From Syngnathus acus (lineage: Eukaryota > Chordata > Actinopteri > Syngnathiformes > Syngnathidae), in the NCBI RefSeq assembly GCF_901709675.1, contig NC_051091.1:3409967-3473966 (forward strand): 64,000 bases of DNA, written 5' to 3'. A program made the translations under genes and the position numbers. Below are positions 1 to 12,722 of this stretch, piece by piece. The notes beneath the pieces were generated by a model that saw only the letters and a list, made by a program, of their open reading frames with translations, searched no databases and was not told the origin of the DNA. How positions within the stretch are numbered: position 1 is the first letter of the stretch; each line of letters begins with the position of its first letter.

Positions 1-1185
1 TTACAAGATGAGATGTGAAGAGAAGGTTATCTTTTATTTTCCTGAAGCTGAATCAGGTGGATGTGTGGGTGAATATACTCACAAACACATTTTCTACACA
101 AGATATAATGCCCTTGACGTAATTAAAAGTGCATTTGAAAAAAATATTGGGTTGTCATGTTGTTTATCTCAAATCATCAAACATTAATAATGACATGCAA
201 CCTGCTCCTTTATTTCTTTGGTTTGTGTTGCAATGTCCTATTTACTACCCTGCAGAGCTTAATAGCACCTTTCTACTTTTTAACGGCATAGCAATTATAC
301 AAACAGATAGGCACCCTTTTCCTTGTTCATCTCCCATATGATTGGCCATTCATCACAGCATGACGCAAAACATCAAGCAGCAAAGGGGGTACAACTATTG
401 TACAGCTGGGAATGTAAGCGGCCGATCCTCATCATTTGGGATTATGATTTGACTGCAATGCATGAGCAGAAGAACATCAAGTGATGATGAAGCAGACGTC
501 CATTGGGATGTGTTACACTACGGTGGCAACTGCCCTTGCTCCCAAATGATTACAGGGCACACAACATGCGCGTCAGTCTACCAAAAAAACAAGATATTGC
601 AAACATTAACTCGCTTCAGTGGAATTTTTAGAGCTGTAAACAGGACTTTTTTTTTATTTAAGCAAACAAACACGATGGGAAACAGAACTGCAATCACAGT
701 TCATATACATGTTCTAAGTCAAATTGGAAAAGGGTTTAAAATGATTTAACTCTGTCTCATTTTTTTTATTATATCATCCCAAAACTGGCATTTGACTAGC
801 AGCGCATAGACATTTTATATCCACTGCATGTTCAAATGCATTTAAAACTGTCATTGAAGCTCATTGATGCCTCCCAGAATGATGACTCTGGTCGTCAGAG
901 AGCTTTGATGGCTCTTTCAATCTTAAACTAAGCACATTTTACACAAGTGCCTAAAAAAAAGAGCACCTGTCTCAAGGATCAACTTCAAAAGAGAAGCCTT
1001 TCTGAATATTCAGAGCGTCAAGATGGGCAATCAAATCTTCCCCTTGCTCATTGTACCTCCCACTCATTTTTCAAACTGCATAGACTGAAAGAAAAATGGA
1101 TGGAATTTAATGTCTTGTGTTTTTAGAGACTCGGGGAGGTCCAAGTATCTTGGTAATATTCATAAAGCACCCACCGAAATGAGTG

Positions 1186-1785
1186 ATTTCAGTCTTGAGT
1201 GCTCCTCCGAGGTCTGGGTATTAGAAAATAGAGATCAGAAGCATTATGTCCTCAAATAAGGTCAAAACACAATCCTTGTGAATTAAACATGTTCAATATC
1301 CTAATCAGCAACTTTGAATGGCCTTGCTTGAGCAATCAAAGCCTGAACATGATGGAAATGAAGTGCAACTCAAGTTAGTTTTATGATTTCTAGAGTGACA
1401 TAACATTAATCAAAATAGCTAAACCATTTCTTAAACAAATGTAAAAACGTCAAACTAAATGATGAAAAAGAAGCCAAGACGCTCCACTTATGTAGTCTGC
1501 AGAAGGACTTAAAAGCTTCTTTGTGTAACCAAACACAAAATTGTCATATCTTTTCTGGTCTCCTAGACGTCTCCGGTCGATTGTCTCTTTTTCAAAGGCT
1601 GGACTGGATGTACATGCACTGGTTCTTTTTTATTTTTTTATTTAAATCAAGCCTCGGGTAGCAGCAAAAATATTCACAACAAAAGCAAAGTGATTTCAGT
1701 CTTGAGTGCTCCTCAAAGGTCTCTGAGCATTCTAAAATAGAGGTCAGAGGCATAACGTCCTCAATGTAAGTCAAAGCAAAGTCAC
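1186..1785 (+). repeat. Imperfect direct repeat pair of about 90 bp
   Basis: Two segments, 1,186-1,275 and 1,692-1,785, both start GTGATTTCAGTCTTGAGTGC and share GAGATCAGA/GAGGTCAGA, GTCCTCAA and GGTCAAA/AGTCAAA blocks in the same order, with small gaps. The family is not recognised. The 400 bp between them are unrelated. Confidence 0.7.
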
Positions 1786-2689
1786 ATTTTGCAGCCCATT
1801 AATGCCCTCAAAAAAGCCGGAGTCAGAAATACTCTCACTTTGCTGCCACTGATCCACTGTGGCAGCCAGAGGGGAAATCGGACCGCTACTGTACCAACCA
1901 TACACCACGTCGTTAAATAGAACCCAACCAAATCCTTGCCAAGCATTTAGAAATATAACTGCATTTGCAAAATTGAAGCCCAACAAGTTGGATACAGGTG
2001 TCATAGCCAAAATGAAACATATTCCCCCCCCAGTTTCTTTTTTTGTACAAGTAGAGAAGAACCTATAAGGAAGCGCTTCATATTTTCCCACTCGCTGTGC
2101 CTGTCACACCCCACACGTGCGCACGTGCAGACAATACAAGTGATAAAACAGCACCAATGTGCAGTGTAAACTCAAAATAGGCTTAAAAGGAGATTTAGGA
2201 GGACTGTCACTCACACGTCTCCTTGGGGAAATGTGTGCGCGCCCCACTCAGACTCCTCTGTGACCTTTTCATACATGATTAGGAACTCTAATCAAGAAGA
2301 GTGTCACTCCCTGGAATATGAGCATATCCCATTTCATGGTGCTGTCACGTTGCCGGCTGCCTGTCACCATGGCCTGTGCTGTATGATGTCAAAATTGAAC
2401 ATGCTTGGGAGAAAAGCCGCCAAAAGTGTGGAGGGGATGGAGTGACAGTGATGTGATGTTTTTACATTCAGACAGGCATGGGACTACGACTAAAAGGGAT
2501 TGTGACAGATTACAAAAATGTGTCATTTCATAATCAGACTAAATAATCCTCGGAAAAAAAAATGAGGGACACAAATGTAAATGAAATAATATAGTAGTTT
2601 ACAGTAACTTTTAAGAATATATTGCGTACTTTATATTTTTAATCTTGTGTTATGGAAATAAACACCCTCAAATATGATATCGTAGTCCT

Positions 2690-3205
2690 CGGTCGGAAAA
2701 GGGCGGAGTGCCCTCCCCGGGTCTGAGTGGAGGAGTTCAACTATCTGAGGGTCTCGTTTATGAGTGAGGGGAGGATAGAGCAGGAGCTGTGTCAGTGCAG
2801 TGTCCGCAGCGATGCGGCTCTTAATTTACCGCTCGATCTACGTTCCTACCCTCACCTACGGTGACTAACTGTGGGTCGTGACTGAAAGAACAAGATCGCT
2901 GCGGCCACAACGACTTTCCTCCACGGGGTGTCTGGGCTCTCCCTTAGAGATAAGGTGAGAGGCGAAGTCAACCGGAATGGGCTCAGAGTTAAGCCGCTGT
3001 TCCTCTGCAACGAGGAGCCTGAGGAAGCGGCTCGGGCATCACATTGGGATGCCTCCTTGGAGCCCTCCCTGGTGAAGTGTTCTGAGCAAGTCCCTCCACC
3101 GGGGAGGACACGACGAGACGATTTCTTCCGGTTAGCTTGGGAGAGCCTTGGGATCTCCCATAGGAGCTGGAAGAAGTGGCTGAGGAAGAAGGAAATCTGA
3201 GATTT
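2690..3205 (+). mobile_element. Decayed non-LTR retrotransposon (LINE) tail, reverse-transcriptase C-terminal region
   Basis: The plus strand carries phrases typical of the 3' end of a fish LINE ORF: ELF-type gaGGAGTTCAACTATCTGAG, then TACCGCTCGATCTACGTTCC, TACCCTCACCTACGGTGA, and a frame reading GLSLRDKVRGEVNRNGLRVK, later RLAWESLGIS and KKWLRKKE. Family members read GLSLRDRVR and RLAWERLGIPPEELEEVAGE. Several deletions and frame breaks make it inactive. It is antisense to the contactin transcript. I would call it an RTE/Rex-type LINE; the exact clade is unsure. Confidence 0.82.
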
Positions 3206-3694
3206 CCTCATAATAATCTTATCAGGTTTCATTTATACCACAGCAACCATGCAGGTAGAAATGACGCCATAAGCCAACAATAAGCAGATGTGACTCCCTC
3301 CAATGAGCACGAAAAATATTGTCAGTCCCGAGAAATTGGCCCCATCCCCTCCCGTCATTCTCCATCTCTTAGTTCTGTCCAAACACGTCTTGCTGCCTGG
3401 ATGGGCACATGCTCCATCCAGAGGCCAAGACAGCTGTCTGCCATGCATAATGTGTCCTCTGAGACCTCCCACTGGCAGGTGGAAACCCACTTGAGCTCTG
3501 GGCCACTACGGGAAGGTCTGCAAACATATGGCGCTGAATAGGGATGTGCAGAGCGTTCCCCTCAATGTGCAATTCATTTACAGAATGGGATTCAAATATT
3601 AGGAATACTTTCAAATGTGCCCTCAGAATTGGAGAAAATAGATATACGCCGTTGCATTGTTTAAAGCTAACACACCTATTTAGATTAGTGTTAC

Positions 3695-3790
3695 CTCCTG
3701 AATGTGGTGGCGGGCCGCATAGCAGAACCACTCCTTGACCTTCCCGGACTGAAACGGGATTTCTGCGGTGGGTTTTGAAGTTTTCTAAGT
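3695..3790 (-). CDS. Contactin exon: start of Ig2
   Basis: 96 bp; acceptor TCTTTTTCAG, donor GTAACA. It encodes [20 protein letters not shown], then [12 protein letters not shown], the most conserved segment of contactin Ig2. It ends in phase 1; the following exon (expected to encode an SYAW-type sequence) is not present between here and position 1. Confidence 0.95.
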
Positions 3791-6700
3791 CTGAAAAAGA
3801 CACAAAAACAATTAAACATTACATGACCCTTCACAAGTATTCACTATTATAACACGCCTGGATCTGCTACACAACTTTGAAGATTATTATTTATAAGGTA
3901 ATGCTACTTTTTTTCTTCTTTTTAGGACTGGACCGGAATGGCGAATTAGTCTTCCTATTTCCATGCAAATCCTTTCCATGCAATAACTGCCACGGCAAAT
4001 CTTCCAAATTACCGTATTACTTTGTGAGGCTTTTACAGGCTTTCATAGTATTATTCTCTTCTTGTTGCTTGTTTCGAGGAGGCTTACGCTCTTCGGCAGG
4101 AAAAATCTAATCTTTTGCTTCCTGTCCCTGATGAACTCTTTTGTTGTTTTCGCGTTGTGTTTTGGGTCCGTATCTTTTTGCATAATGAAGGTGTGTCCCA
4201 TTTGCTTCTTTTTTCAGCTACAGTGAGCTCTCTTGCTTTCATGTTAGTGAAACCTCTAAAGAGTCTAAACATATTCTTTGCAGGAAAAACACGCATTTGA
4301 AACTGTTTACGCAATCAACACAACTAGCCAACAAAACACACTTGGCACGACCATATTTCAATAGTTCAGCTAAAATAAAAATTGGGTTTGGCCAAATGTG
4401 ACAAACAAAGATGCTAACTTCAAACATGTATCAACAAAAATGTTTTCAGCAAATGTAAGATTGACCTCACTCTTTCAGTCCATTAGATGTTTGTGCTCAC
4501 CGCCAAGGAAAAGTAAAGCTAAATCTCAATCAAACAAAGCTCAAAGCGCTGCACTTTTTTTTTTTTTTTTTGGTCTTACCGAGACAATCCGCTCAATACC
4601 AAGCAACAGCACAATTTTGGAGGATCCGAACCACTTACTTTCATCTGGAGGCCTGATAGAAGGTTAGATAAAAGCCTCCCGAAACAAAGTGGAAATGAAC
4701 AAGCGACTTCTATTCAGAAAATTGTATTTTGGAGGGTTTTTGGCCAACATCAAAGTCTGGTGATTTGTGAAGTGTGTGGAACAAACAACCGATTTTCTCG
4801 ACTCATTGAGACAGACGTAGTCTCACTTCTGTTGTTGCGTAAAGAAGTTCAACTCCCCCGTTCCTTTCCACTTAAACAATTGCCTCTCAACAGCCCCCCA
4901 AAAAATGAACAAAAATCCAAAAATGACATTTGATATGTGTGTGTATGTGTACATATATATTGGTAAAGGGAGAGATCTCACACTCTTGTTGCACTATGCC
5001 AATCAATCCGCATTAGTCTGTTGAGGCAAGTGTCTACGTCTGATAATAAATTACACGACAAGCATTGACGAGGATGACAGGCCTGCTTAATATTCCTCCA
5101 GCAAGAAGAAGTCAATAAGTTCCCACTGTATTTTCCAATTATCAGACAAGAATAAATGATGACATTAACGACAAGTGAATGATGGTCTGCTCAGATTAGA
5201 TTCTAAGGTTTGGTCATTTGTTGACAATGTCACTCATAATTCTTCAGTTATATTTGGAACCCGGTGAAGAGTCAATGCGGATGTAGATGATCGTGTTGGT
5301 TGGTTTCCGTGACAGTTCCATCAATTGTCCTGCTCTGACCTTAGCAGCCTTCAGCTGTAGTCAGAGGCGTACATGTATGGGCCAGTGTCATCCGTCTTCT
5401 TTTTTTTATTCTTGCTTTGGTTTAATTAACATGATGGAAAGGAGTACATTTCAGACGATAATATAAAGGGCAACTGAGACTGCACGCCCGTGTCATGCCA
5501 TCCTTGATAGAAATATAAGAGAACAAAAAAAAAGCATTCCTTAATGGAAATGATACAAGGTTCAAAATGGTTTTGTGAGGAGCAGTTGTAATCAATAATA
5601 ATCTGAGTAGCAACTTTCTAATTTTGAAGAGCAATTCTCTGCCGGTTAATCACAGGGGGAAAAAAAACCCGGTGTGAACCCATTTTTCTTTATTAGACGT
5701 TGTGAGCTTTTGCTTAAAAATGAGCTTTCCCTCTAATTTGACTTTTTGATTTGACAGAAGACATACTTACTTCTCTAATAAACCGTGAGGTCGTTAATTC
5801 CGGCAGCTAAAAAATGGAGGCAATCATTTCCGGCTATAAATACACAAGCGATGATTTCCTTCATCGCTTGCAGCCATTTAGGAAGGTGAGCACATTATTG
5901 GCTGATTGGTTGGCTGCATTTGCTTTACATTTTTTTTCTTCACGTAATTTAATTATGTAAGATGTGCGGATATAAAATGAAGTTAAAACAGATTTCAATT
6001 TGAAACCTGACAAGATGTCTTGCCCTAACTGTTTAACATCTTTCCAAAATAATGACATTTACTAAAAGTATCTCTTTCTCTGTTAACTCAGTGTTGTATA
6101 TATATTTAATTCATAGATAGTGTTTTTTCTTTATGACGTGATTTTGGACGGTCATATTAAATCCATCATAAGATCCTGATGAGTTCTTCTGAGCATAACT
6201 TGTGTATTCGGGAGAGCAAAGTACTTTTCCAAGCACATGCTCTGCCTTCTAAAAAAGTAATTTTGTTCCGGGAGTGAGGCATCCTCTTTAATTAGATATC
6301 AGAGCGCTCTTAATCTTGTTGTTGATGACTAATTCTTCTAAAAGATGTTAGGGTGTTAAGTCACGGGCTATTTTCACAGCACAATACAGTAAACGGTTTC
6401 GTTTAAACTAGTATGTTTGGGGAACAGCCAGATACTTTGATGTGTGCATAACGACTTAGTGTTAAAATCAACTTAAGCCACCATGGGGAAGAAATGATCA
6501 TCAGCAGACTGTGTGAAATTGCTCTGCTCTTGCTTACCGGCGTACTGTTTTGCAAAACTTATTTTTCAGCAAAACAACAGCAACGGCGTCAGTCCACATG
6601 CGGCACAATGCCTCCAAGGTTATTCTTTGAAATTGGCCCGTTTCCAAATGGTTTGCCCTCTTCTTCTCGGTGTCACAAACTTTTGATGAATGATGCTACT

Positions 6701-9700
6701 CGCGAGGGTTGTGGCTGTCCACCTCCTGAGGCGACCATAAGTGATGGTCGCTCCCACTCAATACTCGCTGCCCTTGATTAGTCAATTGATCCGAGTTGCT
6801 GATTATGTAAAGCGGTGCACTAATAACTCATGCAAATAGAAAGTACACTTTGCGCGTAAACAACGCTTTGAGTGCAGATGTGTTTTGATCTGTTGGGTTA
6901 ACCCCAGGAAACACAAAAGAGGAATCCTTAAAACTGTTTGAATGTTAATGAGCACCCATGATGAGAAATTAAGACTCACATGCAAAAGTTAGACTGGCCT
7001 CTCGGCTCACGATGGTCCCAAAAGCGTTGGAGGCGAGGCACTGATATGTTCCGGCATCCTGGTCTTTGTTCAGATGACTAATTCTGAGGTTGCCTCCTGA
7101 TAAGCTGTAGTGAGATCCAGATTTGGGATGGATCTCCGTGCCATTAAGTTTCCATCTAAAACAGAAAATAAAATGAAAATCACATTTTAAGATTGTGTAG
7201 CAAATATTGCTTGTTTGTAGGTGTGTGTCCTTGCACAGGGTCACCGACGAGAATTTGGAAACCAGTGAAATAAATATCACAACCATTTCAATGTCATAAA
7301 TTCAAAATGCTTTGTTGTTTTCAGGCATCGTTTGCACAAAGTCCGATTATTCAGTTTATTCATGAACATACGCATATCTTGCACGCTATTTTTTTTAAAT
7401 GAGATCCCAGATCAATTGAAAGCAACCAAGGAATTGTTTATTTGGCTCCTGGAATGCCATCACAACATATTCTGACTAAGTCAACCAGTTTGAATGAAAT
7501 CATCTCCTAAGTGTATTTACAGTGTTTTATTCAGGCAAGCAGGAAACAACAGCGGCTCCACTTGATAGCATGCTTTATGCAATCATCTAACAGAGCGTGT
7601 ACACAGTGGCATAAATACAACACCATCTGGCTTATGAGGCTTTAAATGTTGGGCGGGCTGTTCGCTTGATGCATTAATTCCTATCAATCGAAAAAAAAAA
7701 GAAACATGACTTTTTTTTCCTGAAGTTCTGTTTGGAAATGCAAACTGAAAGGCACCATCTGATGTTCATAAAACATGATTTTTTTTTTCCCCACTCACCT
7801 ATACACTGGAGGTGGGCTTGCCTGAGCTTCACAGCTGAACATCACCTCTCGGCTCTTCTCTGTCGATTCCACAGGGTACACGATGCTACCAGGCTGTTTG
7901 GTGAAGACCGGACATTGCAGGACGGTGCTCACTGGATGAACACAAAAGTCAAACTTCTGATTCTAAACACAGCTTTATATGGTGGTTACAAACAGGTTTA
8001 TTGTCTTTCAACTTTTCTACTTTCATGACCATTCAAGTTTATTTATTGACAGTAAAATCGCCAGAAAACAACCCCGTGTCATTTGGGAGCTGACAAACCC
8101 GAAGCTTTTAGTTTTTATTGTCCCTTAAACAAACAGTGTATTACATTTCTCTGCCCCCGGCAAAGTGAATTTATATTTTTTATAGTGTGTGTTGTGGTGT
8201 GTACAACCTACAGTATGTCAGTGTTACATCAAATGAGATGGAATGTCTCAGAAGTCTGATTTGTTGTCACAAGAGTTGACATGCTTTGATATTGTAGAAT
8301 GTATAAAGTGTAAAGTTCATCAGGCTGGGTTATTCTTATTTATTCTTTAAATACAGGGATGGTGTGCACTTCTTTCCGCAAAGGTAAAGTGATAATTTGA
8401 TTTTTTATCCGAGGTGCGCCACCAATGTATTTAAAAATGGAATAATTTGATTTAGATTTCTTCGATGTACTCATCATTTTAATGGTAAAAAAAATGTTTT
8501 TCCATTGCAAGACTTTTTTTGTTACACCCCTAATAGCCATCCGTCCGGCCGGCCGGCCTTCTGTCCATCCATCCATCCATCCATTTTCTGAACTGCTAGT
8601 ACGTATATGAATATAAAACACACGTACACAAGAGTCAGAATGGTATAACTCATGAAAATTCATCTAACATAACATACGTATATGTTTAACATCTCAAGTT
8701 TCCTCAAGGCGACCAAAGCTTTGTTCTAGTTGCCTGAACAGACGTTTCAGGAAACTTTCTTCTTATCACACAAGTGGGTCTTTCAGCATGCACTCGCCGG
8801 CTTGATTCTTGCAGTCGAAAGTAGGTCATAGTACCGCCCCCCCCACCCCCACACACACATACAGGTACCCCCAACCAGGATTCCCAGTGGACCACGCACT
8901 TGCGACAAGCTGATTCTTTTTTCCCTCACTGTAAAAACATTGCTCATTTGCATATTCCTTCGAGAGGGAACAAAGTCAGCTCAACCAACAGGTTAACACC
9001 GGAGGGAATATATTGCGACTTGTTGTTGTTTTTTTTCCTCTCAAACATGGTGAACATTGTGCAAGGGAACAAAAAAAAAAGCTTTGAGCTATACATCATT
9101 CACTTCACCAGCTTCGAGATATTCTTGCATTGAATTTCATTTTAATGCATTCCAGTCGAGTTGTTTATTCATGTTGATGCACTATAGCGTAGATTGACTT
9201 TGACAGGTGGTTCATTTAAAATCTGATGCTCATCTGGAATGAACATATCATCAGGAAAAGAATCACAATAGATTTGAATGCCATTGTCAGTGAACAGAAC
9301 ATTCACAATGTTTTTTTTTTCCCCCGAACGCAATTAAAGCACAAGTTATTGTTTCATCACACTGTCATTAGAACACTTGTGTACATCAACATGTTTTTTT
9401 GCCTCACCCACAAATTCCCCAGACAAGTGACAAACAGGTATACAAGTCAGAGCCCATATGATGCAACACCTGTGATGCAACACGCCTGGCACATAACAAC
9501 CAGGATGGAAGATGTGCTGCCCGTAAGAAAAAAATTCCACAATATCTCTTCTTTTTAAGCAAACAACACATGTGACCCTAGATAAGTAGTAGCGGCACTG
9601 CATTGTGCGTCTGATGCATGAAACGTTATTTGAAATTTTAAAGACGTAAGAAACGTCAAGGACAAGTTACAATATTTTACACATCAGAGTTAAAGATTTA

Positions 9701-12690
9701 CGGCATTTACGCATTTTGTATGTCACGACCTAAATTCAGTCACTTATGCTGAAAAACATAAAGTAGAGACGAGAAGTCCTCTTTATTGACGACAAGTAAT
9801 TAATGCTCACTAAATCAATACATTGAATAATTTTCGATTCATCAAGGAGACCAACACTTGACATAATGATCAACTTGTAGAAATATTTATCAACCCTTTA
9901 CTCAAATGTAATCTAGTGAAGCCACATTCTTGACTGTAATGCTGAATATAATTTGAAAAAGACATGTATTTTAAGATACCACCTATCTTCTGAATATTTT
10001 TTCAAACAATCTCAGAGAAGTATTTTTAATTTTTCTCAATTAGCATCCTCCTATCATTAACCCCCCTGCGAGGTGCAAGAATAGACAAGGCCGCCCAATC
10101 CTGGTGGCTGTGCGCACACAGCATGTTATCCACATTAATCATTGATTTCTTTGACATGGCACAGAGAGGGGGAGTGCCAGGGGTTGTGGCACAAAACGCA
10201 CTTGAAATTTCCAACGGCGTACACACCTCCATGTGCTGGTTGCGCACACGCACAGCAACAAGGTAGTCTAAGCAGACATGAATAAATCATGTATAGAGAT
10301 GCAGATGAAAGGGAAGTGTTGACAAAGCAAAACAAAGACAAACAAAGATGTTGGACCGGTGGAAAAGCAAAAGGGGAGGCTTTTTCTCGAACTACCTCTG
10401 AATCCCTAACACTGCCAATTAACCAGGGCTCGGCGGCAAGGCCATCTGGGTATTGTCCCCCCCCTCGTTCTCTCCCCCCACTCTCCCTGACATAATTGCT
10501 TCTTCTGAGGAAGAACAGGTGAGTTCACCTTAAGATGTCTAGAGACAATTTTAGAAATAAAACTTGGGCTCTTATGAATGCTACCATTAAGCAAATTTCA
10601 ACCCTGATTGAAAGTATTAATAAGACGAGGAAAACTACTCGCATGCTGAAGAGTGTGAAAGAAAGAATAAATGCTGATTCGATCGATTTATACTCCAGCC
10701 AACTGAATTGCTTTTACATTTCCCCACCTGTATTTCATATTCACAATCAGTATGAAATGGGACAGATGGGACAGTTATCGCCCAAAGCCTCGCAGGTCTC
10801 GGGGCCACGGGGTCTGCCTGACAGGAGACTGTCAGGTGGTCTGACACTGGCCGGCTCACTACGGGCTGTTCACCCGGTGGAGTGACAGAGGTCAATAATG
10901 TTCATGCTGTCGCTGGGAAATGGCCTGAAGAGATCAGGGGGCCTCGACATAGTTTCAGGCCATCTGACATACATGAAATGCCCTTCATGGCCAGTGAGCA
11001 CGATGATGCAAACACATCATGAGCGCATCGTGTTTGATGTCACTTTTTGCAAAATTCAGCAGCTCTGCTGTCGTGAGAGACTACATGAACTCCAAATCCA
11101 CAATGACAAGAAAATCATTATTTACATCAATTTGTTACGTTTAGAATCTGTGGAAAAAAGAAAAAAAAATCCAAAATCTATTCCCAATACCCACAAAAGT
11201 CAAGATTAATTTTCTAGTACAATCGAGAGAAGAAAAATCAGACAGATGTGTTTCGGATTGTCCACCATGGAGGTCGATTCTACTAATGCGCTATTCATGG
11301 ACTCACCTTCCTTCGACTCATGGAATTATGCCAAATGCTAATTCTCGATGATGACAAACTGCTGCTAATGCGTTGTAAATATACAACACAGTATCACACA
11401 ACGCATTATCGTCAGTGTATATAAGAAGTCTACACACCCCTGTTCAATTCTGTTCAAATGAGACCAAGAATGAACTTTTTCCACCGTTTATGTGTCCAAT
11501 AACCGGTCTAAAAAAAAAAAAAATCAAGATATTTGCAGTACTTCTTTAAATTATTTATTGTGTCTACATTAAAGTTCTGCCATGACCTCCAAGGTTTGTC
11601 CTCTTTTCCTGTTTGTGATGACAGTCGACTTGCAGTGGTGCCCACTTTTCCCCGCTAAGGGCTTGCCGTGACTCGCTCTGCGTGTCCAGTGTTTGAGTGA
11701 CACATGGCTAAACGGCTGCACAATTGCCCCAGCTCTTCGCTCCGTCTTTCTCCTCATTAGGGCTGTCTCAGCCCGTGTTTAAATCTGCTACGCTGCTCAC
11801 AGAGCTCCAGGATTTCCATGATGTCTTGCTCAAATGAAATCTTGGAAAAGACACCAAAATTGAGTCTCCATCCCTTCTGTTCTCCGCTGCATATTATATA
11901 CAGTCCGAAATTTACATTGGCACTTGGTTATTCTAGTCTAAAGTAGTATAAAATATTTTGTGCATATTGTCACATCTCCTGTTGTGTTTGTTTTGCATCA
12001 AGCTTTCCTGGGCAAGTTGAAGGCTGCGTTGAAGTTGGTTTTGTAAGAAGGGCTCACGAGATTCCTCTCAGAAAGTGTTGGGGGATTTGTTGAACAATGC
12101 TCTTAAGCAGGATGTTTTCCAGCATGATGCATTTGGGCATTGTTTTTTTTTTACCCCCCTCTATTGGATTGATTTCACCGTATCCCGTAATAGGAATGGG
12201 CAGGTTGAAGGCAACAGTAAATGTTATAGAGCATCCTTTGCACACATCGATGTACCGTGGCATCCTCACTTGAATTAAAAATAACTACATAAAAAATAAG
12301 AGTCTGTTATTTTACATAGAGATTATTTATCAGGCTTACTCTGTATTAAAAATCAAATACGGCCCTGAAGCCCAAAGGTGTCCACCCTGAATGTAGATCC
12401 TAACGGCCCAATTGCTTAATGATATTGTGCAAGAGAGCTTTTGTATGTATTTTGCAAGCCGACACTGCTAACATTGAACATTAACGGTAGAACAACCATT
12501 AATAAATCTAGCTCATTACCTTTTACTAGATCTTATCAAAAGGACCTTAAAATTTTTATGTTCCACAAATTGTAAGTTGTACAATGGGGGGAATAGCTAC
12601 AAGGCAAGCAATTGAAAGACATCAGAGTGTATTAATTTCCTCATAACCTAGCATCTTCATTGGTGACAATTTTACACACATGCACGCACG

Positions 12691-12722
<32 letters not shown>

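Larger units (their letters stand above)
1..3694. other. Contactin intron (after the first Ig2 exon), extends past the left edge
   Basis: No contactin exon is recognisable here. It contains an imperfect direct repeat (1,186-1,275 and 1,692-1,785) and a decayed LINE tail (about 2,690-3,205), both listed separately. The remaining sequence shows no supported gene. Confidence 0.7.

Noticed and set aside
1771-2091. 106-codon minus-strand frame as a possible next contactin exon
   Set aside because: Its sequence lacks the Ig2 motifs expected (SYAW, RRFVSQETG, YTC) and has no matching splice phase.
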